64,000 bases of DNA, taken from Persicaria tinctoria. Lineage: Eukaryota > Streptophyta > Magnoliopsida > Caryophyllales > Polygonaceae. Below are positions 11,405-23,600 of this stretch, one piece after another. Made by a program: the position numbers and the translations under genes. Positions within the stretch are counted from its first letter, which is position 1, and each line of letters begins with the position of its first letter. Below the pieces are notes generated by a model, which did not search any database, was not told the DNA's origin, and was given only the letters and a program-made list of their open reading frames with translations. The stretch lies in contig JBANSL010000008.1 in the NCBI GenBank assembly GCA_037127255.1, forward strand, positions 41,615,373 to 41,679,372, read 5' to 3'.

Positions 11405-11489
11405 AGCTTGCTCGTCCGAATTTTTTCCTAAAAAAAAAAAAAAAACGTGCACTACAAGACAAATGATAAATAATTTCAAACTGAAAGAG

Positions 11490-11655
11490 TAGAAAGTATA
11501 AGATAATTATGGATAAAAGGGGTTTAGACGGTCTGATCGAACCGCAAATGAATCCGGTTTAGGGTTTTTCCATCATCTAAAAAAGGCCTCGTTTCAACGA
11601 AGCGTCTCTCACTTCCGCTAGGTTTTCCAAACCTCTCAATTCTTTTTCTCCTCCG
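11490..11655 (+). promoter_or_regulatory. Presumed TOM9-2 promoter and 5' UTR
   Basis: Only 166 bp separate the split MITE from the TOM9-2 start codon. The stretch has CT-rich leader-like sequence before the ATG. The core promoter must either lie here or overlap the transposon end; no clear TATA box was identified. Confidence 0.35.
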
Positions 11656-11976
11656 ATGGCGTCTTCCAGCAACGCGAGGCGGATAACCAGCTCCTCCCCC
11701 GACAACAACCAAGGGATCCTCAGCCGAGTATCGAGTACCTTCTCCGACTCCCCGGTTGTTTACAAGGGCAAGCAGATTGCCTGCGACGCCACCGAGGTCG
11801 CCAAGAAGCTCCTCCGCTCCACCGGTAAAGCCGCCTGGATCGCCGGCACCACCTTCCTCATCCTCGTCGTCCCCCTCATCATCGAGATGGATCGCGAGCA
11901 GCAGCTCAACGAACTCGAGATGCAACAGGCCAGCCTCCTCGGTACCCCTACTCACTTCACCTCCCCTCCGAAGTAG
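11656..11976 (+). CDS. TOM9-2: Mitochondrial import receptor subunit TOM9-2 (plant TOM22)
   Basis: Encodes the small plant form of TOM22, a central receptor of the outer-membrane translocase that passes preproteins from the TOM20/TOM70 side to the TOM40 pore. The 106-aa product has a short Ser-rich cytosolic part (1-40), then the family block KKLLRSTGKAAWIAGT (about 50-65). One transmembrane helix follows (about 60-77, FLILVVPLIIEMD), then a short intermembrane tail (LNELEMQQASLLG). Plant TOM9 is about 90-105 aa, so it is full length and, as is usual, uninterrupted by an intron. The ATG at 11656 gives the correct N-terminus. It is convergent with the PLD zeta gene, whose stop is 928 bp away. 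Paralogue assignment (TOM9-1 or TOM9-2) is less certain than the family. Confidence 0.93.
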   Translation: MASSSNARRITSSSPDNNQGILSRVSSTFSDSPVVYKGKQIACDATEVAKKLLRSTGKAAWIAGTTFLILVVPLIIEMDREQQLNELEMQQASLLGTPTHFTSPPK

Positions 11977-12140
11977 GTTTTCGCCCAATTTCTAGGTTTT
12001 ATTTTTTGTGTGCGCTTTTCCCCTCTCTCTATTTGGACCTCTGTTGACTCAGGATGTTTCATAAAGTTCTTGATGGTACCTCTCATGAAGTTTCTTGATG
12101 GTGCTGTTTAGTTTATATGATTTTGAGTTTTGTAGCTGTT

Positions 12141-12459
12141 TAGCTGCTGAAAATGAATGCATCTTTTGTCATCTGTTGTGTGAATTGAATTCACATTCTC
12201 TGTTGATGATCACTAGAGGGATGTATAATTCCATACCTTGTTTTACATTGTTTGAATCTTGCACCCAGGTGACAAAAAAGATGATCACTAGTTGGAGGAA
12301 CCTTGTTGTCTCGTTTGAGCGTTTTAGCTGCGAAAAATGAATGCCTTATTCGGCATCTGTTTTGTGAATTGAATTTGTATTATCTGTTGATGATTACTAA
12401 TTGAGGAATGAGTAATTCCATACCTAGGGTTTCTTTACATTTTCTAAATCTTGCACCCA
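12141..12459 (+). repeat. Direct duplication in the TOM9-2 3' flank
   Basis: Unit one is 12141-12267 and unit two 12324-12459. Both start TAGCTG-GAAAATGAATGC and end CTTGCACCCA, with matching TGTGAATTGAATT, CTGTTGATGAT and TAATTCCATACCT blocks between. They are about 80% alike by eye. They lie downstream of the stop codon, possibly in the 3' UTR. Confidence 0.6.
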
Positions 12460-12903
12460 ATTTCCCAAACCCAGTAATATGGGTTTTTCCCTACCCCCAA
12501 TTCCTAAATCTAGCTGCCCGAGATATCTGTCAAGTCTTATCTGATTTCTATCTTCAGTTGCACCACCCATACCTTCTGTTCAAATGAGATTTTACAAAGA
12601 AAAGAATTTTATGTGTTTACCGTTTTGCTCTATACAACTCAAATGGAATATACATTTCAGTATAATCATAGAGATCCTCGAAGAATAAATAGTATTTGAA
12701 GATCAAGATCTGATCTTATTTCAGAATCATCAACTCAAATAATTTTTGAGGATAAGCTATAAGCTCTTTCAAGAGCTAGGATTCTAGGTTCCCCAATTTT
12801 CCTTTCCATGTCAGCTATTTATTTACCTGTCTCTGTCTTGATCTTCTCGTCATCCTTTTCCAAATATCATATACTTGGAATGCCAATGTGGTTACAGTTC
12901 ATC

Positions 12904-15900
12904 TCAATGGAATACTTGGGATGATGCGTAGTATTCACTTTCGTTGAACACGGGTCTTAGATCTTCCTGTGACATGAATTCCAATGGGAATAATACTAGG
13001 TGGCCTTTCACCGCTTGTAGCCTCTCCAATGGATCAGTGGTCTTTATGTTGCCATCCTGGTATGATTCGAGTTTCATGGGAGCTATGCCTAAGTCAATGG
13101 TAGTGTGTCCGAATTTCTCCCTCCGTTGAGCCACGTTTTGCCTGAGCGTGTATCTGCACATGAAAATAGTGAATGCAGAGCGTTGCTATAACTAATGAGA
13201 AAGTCCCAACAATACAGAAGCATAGCAACAATACCTGGAGTGTATGAGATCATTGGGAATGCACGCAAAGACATCTTGGTATATCATAGTGTTTGTCTGC
13301 AAATGTCCAGTTATATTAGACGAGAAAAAGAGCATGTATTTGGTTGGATGTCATGTAAAATGTGTTACCTTTGCTGTTGCCATCCATATGCCTTTGTAGG
13401 TCGAGTCTGCTACAGGATCGTCAATCAGGGAAATCTGTGAGAAAAGGCAAGCTATGAAACAGCAAAAAAAAAAAAAAAAGGGCATAACTCCCACGCCTTG
13501 CTATAGTTAACTGCACTACATTGAGAGTATCTGGATATACTTACGTCTGCAGCTTGACGACCAAGGTGCTCAGACCATAGTGAAAGCCGAAGACTATGTG
13601 CAAATTTGCCAGCCTTCCATGGTTTTCCTCCCATACTTGAGTTTACAACTTCATTGTCCTCAATTAGAACCCCTATCTGTACAAGTGGAATGTCATAGAA
13701 TTTTGTAGGTTGACAGTAAATTGCGCAAGCAAAATAGAGTAGCAATGTACCTCTGAATCTCGTGATCCCAACAAACTCCGATCATTGATATTAGCAGATC
13801 CAATCAAAGCAATACAGTCATCAATTATCATTATTTTGCTATGCACGTATACCTGCAAAAATTGTCAATGTGGATCACGGATTTGCTTGCTCTGCAATTT
13901 AGGAGAAGATGGAAAAGGTGCGTAAAATGTACACAAATACCTGACTACAAACAATTGGGCCATCCTCTAATAGTTTACCATGAGCTCTAAGACCATAGAA
14001 AGAGATATACTCGCTTGCTTTAGGGCCAATCAGGGCATACAGTTTATGCAATATTGAACTGTTCCCTCTGCAAATAGTACGATACTGCCAATGCATAATT
14101 GCGCGCACTGAAGCTGCACCACTATCATCTACACCACCCTGTTAAACATAGAACTCTTGATGTGGCAAGACTTGAACTGTCGATTTTAAGCAATATAAAC
14201 TAAAAAATTAGCACCTGGAAACCTGGCAAGAGGGGCAAAACAATAATAACCCTGAAGCACTTTTTATCATTATGGGCTCGAATAATGCGCCTATATAATG
14301 CCTCTAGTACGCGATTCTGTACGACATCATCTGTCGAGAGACCAGAGATGAAAAACTGGTTCTGCAAATATTTGTCATTGTATAGATGAAAAGTCAGAAA
14401 CATGAAAAACTTGATTTGCCATTTACTCGCAGTTTCAACTGCATCAAGATGAGCAAGATGAGAAAACATACCTCAATATAAATGAAATGTTCTGCCTTTT
14501 CAATGAGCGAGCAATAGGTATTATGGATGCTTTGTTCAGTTTGACTGGTTCCAGCAGACCACTGACTAACACTCATGATAATCTGAAAAGCAAATATCAA
14601 AAGCAACTTAGTAATTATAGTCAAACACAAAAATAATGTAGTTTTAAGAATAACAAAGAGCAAATATATGTAAACATATATATGTTTTCAAGTTTAATAC
14701 ACTCAATATGCATTTTTTTCATTAGGTGGTCAACCACTGCTAGCCTTGAAGCAACAAGAAGCTTCTGACAAAGTGCCAAGAACTTCCTAAAGCTAATCCA
14801 GTGATTCCAGATTTCAAGACATGAAATTCAAGTTCTGGATACAGTTGTACTTAAAGAGTTTATTTCTGTATCAAATTATACATACCTGGCAACGACATGC
14901 AACACAAGGACCAACTTGTCCAGTTTCATCTGATGAAAGAACCTGACTGCCACGCTCTTGTGTCTCCCACCACACATTATCACATGATCTCTTGCCTGGG
15001 TGAGCTGCTTCACCTTCAATATCAAATTTATCCACAAATCTTTTCATTGGTGTATCTGATGCTAGAGATTCAACTGTTATCTTCTCAAAAGGAAATGAAA
15101 CACCTTTGGTAACCTTCATTGGCTGTTCATGCATAACCAGGGTCATATCTAATCCATTAGATTTACTATCACCATCACCACTGGCTTCTTGAGGCAAAAG
15201 AAGGGGTAAATCTTGGGAGGATGTTCGATCTCCAAAGGAATCTTGTCTTTCCATATTTGTGTCCTCATAAGAGTCGGAAATATCAGATTCAGCATCCTTG
15301 TCTTTGCCCATGTAATGTGGAATGACCATGTGGTGCTGAGGCATAAGAAGTGGTATTGTCTGCTCATTTGGAGCCTTGTTTCGCTGGAGAAAAAAAATGA
15401 ATATTTTATTAGTATCAAGAACATAACTCCATAAATCATAATAGTAGTACACTTGTAGGTCTAGGATGTAGATAATTTTACCTTTGCATGGTTCCAGCGC
15501 TGAACAAAATGCCTTGCAATGTCTCGACATGGTGGTCCCCACAGGGCACAGTGAACATCATGCCATGGCATGCGAGGGTACTTTGTCCGATCCAGTTCAT
15601 CTTTCATTGTGTCTTCCCAGGAATTAGGTTCAGATTCCCTAACAATAATTAATACATCAAATAAATATAAATAGGTCTAGGCTGTCCAGCAGCAGCCCTT
15701 CTCATTTCAAGGTAACTGAACGATTAATTACTTGTCAAGCAGTTTTATTCAAAACAAGTATCCTCCCAGCAAGATATACTTGAAAACGAGTTCTGCCCTT
15801 CAGAAAACAAGAATCAATATTAATGCACAAGGATTTCATAATTTCATTGCAGGAAGATTAAGCAAACTTACCTAGGGTTGTAGTAGTCCTTTCCAGGCCA

Positions 15901-18900
15901 TATAGCTGGAGGGTAGTCGCCAACTTTATGATCATTTGTGTCATAGCGACCAAAGCATAAATCCAGTCCACCAATGAAGCACACTTGGTGATCAACAATC
16001 ACAATCTTCTCATGGTGAGACCTGTGCATAAAATGAAGCATACCAGAGGCGTAATAATCAAACAAATGGCAGGAAAATATAAAGCTATATCTAACAGAAC
16101 TCATATCTAAAGATAATTCTTGGAAGCTATTCCAGCGAACTCCATACCATAGATAAACACCAGTTGAAAAGTGATCAGGGAAACGTAGTACTCTCACATT
16201 TTCATGAGTGTTTAGGAGCCTTCGCTTGCTATAGACACTGTTGATTTTCAATGCAAGAGCAACCTCTTTGTATAATAGGACATATATCTGGATTGAAACA
16301 AGAAAACAAGTAACCATGTGACAGAGTCTGACCAAGGATTGGAGAAATGGTCGAACAATGAACTGTATAACTCAAAGTCCGGATAACAGGTATAAAATAT
16401 AGGTGGGAGGATAATGGGATTAGAGAAAAAAAATTCTCTCGTATGATATCAAAATCCAGTTGAATAAGATCTTAATCAACAGAACAAAATTAAAAAACAC
16501 CAGAACTGGACTACTGGAGTAAATGTAGTTGGTTGCCGCATTTTGCTATTACTATGAAAGATAGTCATCTGTATATGCATCATGTGTAGTTCCATATTTG
16601 TCACGTGTGTGCTGAAAGAAACAGTTCTACAAACCTTCGTACCTGAACTCCCTGTATAGCTTTTGCTTCTAGTAAAGCATCAAACCTTGATGAAGCATGA
16701 TCCTGAAAAGGACGCCGTAAATACAATTCTGGACAGACCCACCATCCACAAATAAATATCTGCAAAAGATCTCCAAAACTCAAATCATACAAGCAAGGCA
16801 TCAAAATGCATTAAGATGTAGTGCTGAAATACCTCTGATTTAGCATTCTCAATTGCTAAAGCAATACCCTCAAAGGCTGCTTGACCATCAATAAACCACT
16901 GAGCTCGACTACCATCATTTATCAAACCCCTAGGAGGTGCAAAGGACTCAAAGCGATGTGGATGGCACCATCCTTCAGGAGGTATTAATCCAGCATCATT
17001 AATGGATGCAACCCAATCTTTAGCTTTAGCGTTATTTTTTGTTCTCAACCTTATGCTTCGATTTCCACTAGTCACCTTTTTCGAAGTTTCAAGACAAATG
17101 TTAGCATTATGTGATGCATGTAAATGTTTCATAAACATATAAATGATATACCGAGTGAATGATCAAAGCCGCAAGGGAGGGAGAGAGATTTATAAAAAAA
17201 AAAAAATACAGAAACTTCAGTAGAAATCTCTATACTACAATCACAGAAATGTTGAACTTTCAGTCTTTCACAACATTCAGATAAAAAGAATTAAGAGGAC
17301 AAAAATCAAAGACTTTCGGTAACTTAGAGCAGGTTTTCATGAGTGCCATAGACCAAAGGTATGCGTTTCATGACTATGGTGGCTAATAAACCTTCAAAGT
17401 GTTTTCTTTTTCACGTGTAACCTTTCCCAATTGGAAGATTCAATCTGCCATCTATTCTTAGGCAAGTCACAAAAGTGTCAGATTTAGGTGAATAACTGGT
17501 CATTATGAAAGCTTTGACAAAATGGGAAATGAAGCCCACTACCTAGAGTTTGAAAAGTGAATCTAACGGAAATACAATAGGCAACCCATCGTTTCATCAG
17601 TAAAATTAGTTAAACAGTCAATGACCTGAGTATAAGTACGTGATTGTTACCTCTACTAAACGCAGCAGAAAATTCGCATGCTCGAAACTCAAAAGGATCA
17701 TAGATAATACATAAATAGGTTCAGTGTATTGACAAATAGAATTTATTTTGTAATGAGAATTTATGTATACAAATAGTGAATATCAACTTTTTAAAGTTAA
17801 GAATGCATAACCAGTGGCTTACCTGAAATGCATGGCGTAAAGGATTATGTTCCTTCACTTCTTCTGCTAGTAGAACTCGACCCTCCCCGTTACCATCACC
17901 AGCCGGTAGAACGTCAAAGACAATAATATCCAAAAGTTTTGCATCAAAAGGATCACCAAGAAAAGCCAAAAATCCAGGTTTTAGTACAGCCCAGACCTGT
18001 AAAAGTGCAAGAGTCGAAAATGAACAAAAGGATTGAAAGATCAAGAAGTTATGAAGGAGCAATGTGAAGAAAATCAATCTCAAACACAAAGCACAGGGGC
18101 ATGCAAAAAAAGCAAGAAATAATGAAAGATATTCTAAGACTCCAAGTATTTGGGTTTCCAGGTAAGGCAAGATAGGATGGAAAGATAACACTAAGGAGAA
18201 TACAAAATGAACTGTGCATGCAAAATTACCTCACCTTTTGCCAATTGTCATTGCAACAATCAAACAAACTGCAATAACAACATGTTCTATGGTGATCATC
18301 TTTAGGAAAACTTGGCAGATGATTCACCATTACATAATCTTCTTTGAGCTTTGAACCATATTCTGATGCAAATGACAATTTTGAAACTTCCAAGAACCTA
18401 CAGACCTGTAATAGAGAATTATCTTATCTTTTCTGTGACAGGAAATGGAGAAGGTAAGATTAAAGTTAAAAGAATTTGCAATTCCTTTGTTACCTAAATG
18501 AATGGAACAAAATTTTACGACTATATTGTTTAAAAGAGCAAAATAAACATCTAGAATTCCTCTGCATGGCAATGGATAGTTTGTCAAATGACTTAAAGAT
18601 CACCAGATTCACCATTAGTTGCTCTACATTCAAAAAGTGCAATGCACAAAAAGCAGTGTAAACAATAAGGGCTGAAGGACTCACAAATGAAAATGTATAC
18701 CTCTCTTGAGTTCACCATATCAAGATTTCCCATGAAGTTATCCAAATATTCTTGCATAGCCACCCTTGCACTGTCTGACATGGAATGTTGCCTACCAAGG
18801 GCTGGCCGAATAACTGGCAAAGCAGCACTTGATGGTACATCTCTGAACAAAAAGGCCACCTGTAAGATTACAAGTGCTTATAGCACAGTGTATATTATAG

Positions 18901-20032
18901 TCAGCAGTAAGCCTAAAAGGTGGCATTGGTTGAAAATCACCTGCTTTTTGCAGTTTCATCAGGATGTACTGAAATAGAATCATCTTCAGCATTATCATCA
19001 TCATCATCACCATCATCTGCCAACACATTTGCAGCATCTCCTATTCTGATATTGTGAAGCCATTCTTTAACCTTCACCATAATATTTCCATCAAAATCAA
19101 ATTCAAGATCAGATCTTCTCAAAAGTGTTGTGAAAAATAATTTTGTAGAAAGAAAATTAAAATAGTCAAACTCAAGAATTCAAAGCATAGGAAGCAAATA
19201 AATTGCCCATACAGACGTGCAGCAATTCACACACCTGCTCCTGTTTCTCATGAATTTCCTCAATAAATGCACGTCTCTTCAATGCGAAGTGCAAATACAA
19301 AACTTGCGCAGCTTTCTTGTGCAATTGCCACTTGAACTAGCATTCCAAAAACCAACATGACAAAAGTTAGTTCCTAATTCAGATACCCAATCCAAAATGC
19401 CCTTCACTGTCAGCATCGAATAATCAACAGCAGCTTCCAGCTAGTAAGAAAATACTAGTACTATTTTGGAGATCACTAAGAGATAAAATCTTCATAAGAA
19501 CGCATCTTAGTGAAGTTTAAAAACAGACTAAATTGGAATAGCTAGCAAACTGAGAAAAAACATGAGAGCGGAGAAATAGAAAGAAATCAAAATAAATGCT
19601 TACAAAATGGGAAATTGCAATCTACAAACTCAAAAAGAACCCAACAAGCTTGAAATTCAACAAATTTTCCCTTGAATTCCCCAAAATTGGATAAATTTTC
19701 AAAACAAATCCTGAGAATTTGAACACTACCTCTTTATATTGCACTTCGATCACGTAAGATAGAAGCATGGGGCTAATATCACCGGCATCAGGCCTCGAAA
19801 CACGAACGATCATAGCCATGGGCAGCTCCTCGAAAATTCGAGTAGGCTCCAGCCCCCACTGGCCAAAGGATAAGAAGGACGAAAATAACTGTGGCGGCGG
19901 CGGGGGAGAACTGCGCGGAGGCTCCGACTGCATTTGAGCATACCTTAACGCTCCGCAGCTGGCGCCTCCTCCCCCTCTTCGACCGCCTTCGCTGCTGCTT
20001 CCGGCGATCAACTGCTCCCGCTCCGAAGCCAT
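12904..20032 (-). CDS. PLDZETA: Phospholipase D zeta (PX-PH-type PLD), 20 exons
   Basis: Hydrolyses phosphatidylcholine to phosphatidic acid. The plant zeta class is PtdIns(4,5)P2-dependent, Ca-independent and acts in membrane traffic, root growth and the low-phosphate response. CDS exons: 19730-20032, 19235-19336, 18941-19071, 18701-18842, 18235-18405, 17823-17996, 16833-17075, 16643-16759, 16148-16287, 15872-16021, 15482-15638, 14886-15383, 14472-14582, 14215-14361, 13941-14138, 13751-13852, 13545-13676, 13369-13434, 13235-13296, 12904-13153. All junctions are GT-AG, phase is kept, and 3396 nt give 1131 aa. PX region about 60-190 ([22 protein letters not shown]); PH about 215-345 ([18 protein letters not shown]). 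HKD1 is HHEKIVIVD, with H511, K513 and D518; HKD2 is HSKIMIID, with H932, K934 and D939. The C-terminus is [13 protein letters not shown]. It is slightly longer than Arabidopsis PLD zeta 1 and 2 (about 1050-1100 aa). Nothing looks broken. Confidence 0.96.
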
Positions 20033-20323
20033 CGAGAATTCAGATCGCAAAAACAAGCTGAATTAAAGAATGTCGAAATGTAAACATTGCGAGATCACTG
20101 TAAATTCGACAAAATGGAGAACGGGAAAAAGGATCGAGTTCGAGAGATCCAGAGGAGAAGCGAATAGCGACAGTTGTGAAGATGAGAGGGAGAGAGGGAC
20201 GGATCGCAGCATCAAATTCAAAGGCTAAATCTGGCAGTGATGGTCCATCCATGAAATTGATTTGTAAATTTTGATGATTTTCACTGTTGGTTTCCCTATA
20301 TACTCCGCATATATGCGGTTTAG
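20033..20323. promoter_or_regulatory. PLD zeta 5' flank
   Basis: Upstream sequence of the minus-strand PLD zeta gene. It probably contains the 5' UTR (20033 to about 20260) and a short promoter before transposon-like sequence begins near 20324. A small palindrome (CCGCATATATGCGG) lies at about 20306-20319. No definite TATA box can be assigned. Confidence 0.35.
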
Positions 20324-20570
20324 CACTGCTAATACAACGTCGGATATAACGTTGTAGCAATATTGGATGTGACGTTGTTACAACGTCGGGCATTTTACAA
20401 CGTTAAATGGGACGTTGAAAAGTGGGTCTGGTCGGGCCACATTGCAACGTTTTATTTATTCTTGCATAATGAGGAAAAAATTGGATTTATGTGGGTTTAA
20501 AGAAAGATTGGTTGGGTGTTGTAGATGCATATTATGCATGATGATGAGATGGTTATGAGATGATTTGAGA
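20324..20570. repeat. AACGT/ACGTT-rich transposon-like sequence
   Basis: From about 20324 (CACTGCTAATACAACGTC) the words ACAACGT and ACGTTGT recur in both orientations at short spacing. Clusters of short subterminal repeats are typical of CACTA-type transposon ends, and the CACTG start would fit weakly. It could instead be the left remnant of the gypsy element that continues at 27736. No second terminus was identified. Confidence 0.35.
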
Positions 20571-20630
20571 GTTCATGAGTTTATTTATTTATTTATTTAT
20601 TTTTGATTAGATAATAATTTGGATAGGACA

Positions 20631-23600
20631 CTATCCAAGAACATCCTTTCGGATGAGATCCTGAAAATCTAGGTTTGATGTTAAATGTACCCCAAAGGCA
20701 GAGTGGTCAAGGTGTGCAACCTTGTCCGCCACTCTGTTGCCAGCACGGGGTATATGAGAGAAGCGTACTTCCCTCATATCCTGTAGTAAGACCTGTATAT
20801 GAGACAGAGTCATCTCGATCTCCCACGGGCACCTGGTGCCGTTTTTCATGTAATCAATAATGATTTTTGAGTCACCCTCGATTATGAGTCGTGGTATATT
20901 TAGTTTTCTGGCTTCCAGTATTCCTAATTTTAGGGCAGCAGCTTCAGCTTGTAAAGGGGATATCTTCCCAAGTTGTTGGTGTGATATATGAATCACTTGT
21001 CCATACCAATCCCTAATGACAGAACCAGCCGAGCTTCTGCCATTCGAGAGAGAGGACCCGTCAAAATTTAACTTGAAAGTCCCATTCGGTGGTTTTTTCC
21101 ATTTCTTTGAGATATGCCGGTTCCTTGTGCTATTCTGTATCTTCCAGTTATTCTTGGGAGAGGCCTGGGAGCATACCATACCAGTTTCAAGTTGACAGGC
21201 TTGTTGCCATAGCATTAATTGTCTTTTACAGAATTCCGCAACTGCATTCTCTGTCGGGGGGGGGGGGGGGGGGGGGGGCATTGTCGCGAAAGACAGTTCC
21301 GTTTCTGAAGTACCAGATACCCCACCAGGTTGTAGCGATCTGCTGGATCTTCTTTGCAGACAATGTGTGTACCCATCGGAGCACTCTACTAATTTCTCTG
21401 CTTTCGGTTATTAGTTCTTGGAGCTTTTCCTTTTCTGAGCGTGTTAAGAATTCTTGGATAAGGTTCGGGAAGCATTCTATTAATACATGTATGTCATCCT
21501 CACAACAGTCATGACATTTGTTACACCTGGACGGTACCGCTACTCCTCGCGATGCAAGACGCACTTTTGTCGGTAATCCAGCCTGGCTAATTTTCCACAT
21601 AAAGTTTTTAATTTTGGGTGGGATGTTGAGTTTCCATATCCATGAGTATTCTGGTTTTCCGTATGTGTGGCTGTTAGTATGACTGTTTGTAATAAATTTG
21701 TATGCCGATGATGTGGTGAACCATCCTTTCTTATCCGGCCACCAGTAGATTCTATCTTCCAATGCTGAAGTTGGTAGTGGGATGGCAAGTATTTGTTCGA
21801 CGAGTGATTCTGGGAGAATGCGACGAAGCTTTTCCGTGCACCACCTACCATTGAGGATATATTCACTAACTTTTTCCATCTCATTGTATTGCGCTGGACA
21901 TTCCTCTCTCTTTTGTATCGGTACTTCAGATACCCAGTTATCCGTCCAAAAATTGACCGACAACCCATTTCCAATCGACCAGATCAGGCCTTTTTTGAAT
22001 TTATGTAGTAAGCCTGCTAGTTTGGACCATTGCCAAGACATATTTCCAGTTTTGTTATAGTGTAGGATAGAAGTGTTCTTTAGATATTTATAGTTGATTA
22101 TTGTAACCCACATATTTCCTGGTTCGGCTAGGACTTTCCATAGCAGCTTTAATTGTAAGGCTTCATTCATTTCCTTCGATTTCCTTATACCCAATCCACC
22201 GTCTTGTTTAGCCCTGCAAATCTTATCCCATCCAATTAGGGGCTTGTGCTGTGCATCCTTATTCCAGAATAAAGTTCTGTTTGTAGTGTCTAGTTCCTTG
22301 TGCATTGTTGCTGGCAGCATAAAGTTCTGCATTATAAACAGAGGTTTCGCCGTTAGGTTTGATCCTATTAGTGTTGCTCTTCCTTGTTGCGAGAGAGCAT
22401 CAGCCCTCCATTTACTTAGTTGTTCTTGCGTTTTAATAATAACTTCCCTAAACGTGTCAGTGTTGACCCTTCCATTGATAATTGGACACCCAAGGTATTT
22501 TTCAACTGAGTTAGAGTGAGCAATCCCGAGGACACCACCCAGCTCTGGAATGCGGCCACGCGCCACTCCAGAGGTGACCTGAAATGCTGATTTATGATAA
22601 TTGACATGTTGACCCGATATTTGACAATAATCTTCTAAAATCGTCCTAATTTTCTGGCACCCATTCGTGCTTCCTTTCAGGAAGATCAGAATATCGTCCG
22701 CGAAGGCTAAAAACGGAACACAGGGCCCATTCGTCCCAAATCTGAATCCAACCAATTTCTCTGGAGAGGTCGCCTCTTTCACAAGGCGCCGTGCAAGCAC
22801 TTCCGCGGCAAGAATGAAAAGAAACGGTGATAGCGGATCCCCCTGACGCAATCCTCTAGACGGTAAAAATAGGTCCGTAGGTCCATTATTGACCAAGACA
22901 GAGAATGAAACAGAAGTGATACACTCCATGATCCAGTTTACAAACTTTTGATGGAACCCAAATTTCAATAGAACTTTGTTCGTGAACTCCCAATCTACTC
23001 TGTCATATGCTTTTTCCATATCCAGCTTTAAAGCGATCCACCCTTCTTTCCCTTTTCTACTTCTGAAGGAGTGAAAAAAATCATGGGCTATGAGCACATT
23101 GTCTTGGATGGCTCTGTCTGAGACAAAGGCACCTTGAAGGGGGTTTATGAGCTTTCCAAGGACTTTTTTCAGACGTTCTGTTAGAATTTTTGATATCAAT
23201 TTATAAATTGTTGAGCATAAACTGATTGGTCTATAGTGGGCAGTTGTTGTTGGGTTGTCCCTTTTTGGTAACAGGGTAATGAATGTATGGTTTATCTGTT
23301 TTAGTATTTTTCCAGAAATGAAAAACCCCTTCACTGCTCTGATAACGGATGGGCCTACAATATCCCATGCAGATTTGTAGAACTCAGCTGTCATCCCGTC
23401 CGGGCCAGGAGCCTTATTTCTACCAAGGTCAAAAACCGCATTTTTAATTTCCCCATTAGAAGGAATTGCTGTCAGCATTTGGTTATCAAGATCAGTTACT
23501 TCTGTTGAAATAAGGTTGAGATATTCATTTAGTTTTGTAGAATTAATCTGTTGTTTCTTGAATCTTTTTTGAAAGTCACATTTTATTTCATTACTAATGT

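Larger units (their letters stand above)
5403..11438 (+). mobile_element. LINE-1: nearly intact L1-clade retrotransposon
   Basis: Full length, about 6.0 kb, ending in an A-tract at 11430-11445. A 20-bp TSD ending CACTACAAG flanks it (5383-5402, 11439-11458). It holds a long unusual ORF upstream (5746-7233) and an ORF2 of endonuclease, reverse transcriptase and RNase H (7274-11404). ORF2 is broken by one stop codon only. Its ORF2 is closely related to that of LINE-2; LINE-3 is more distant. The exact TSD and near-intact frame suggest recent insertion. Confidence 0.9.
5197..11489. mobile_element. Stowaway-like MITE split by LINE-1
   Basis: The left arm is 5197-5402 and the right arm 11459-11489, with a LINE and one copy of its TSD between them. 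The outer ends are inverted copies over about 60 bp (GTTTGAAATTATTTGTC on the left; GACAAATGATAAATAATTTC on the right). Both are bordered by TA (5195-5196, 11490-11491). Without the LINE the MITE is about 237 bp, matching the intact copy at 231-466. The LINE insertion is therefore the younger event. Confidence 0.8.

Noticed and set aside
13452..16335. Separate small ORFs across 12904-19122 as individual genes
   Set aside because: They are exons of one PLD zeta gene with read-through into introns; the exon joins restore one protein.
21089..22519. Plus-strand ORFs over LINE-2
   Set aside because: Reverse-strand shadows of the RT and RNase H domains.
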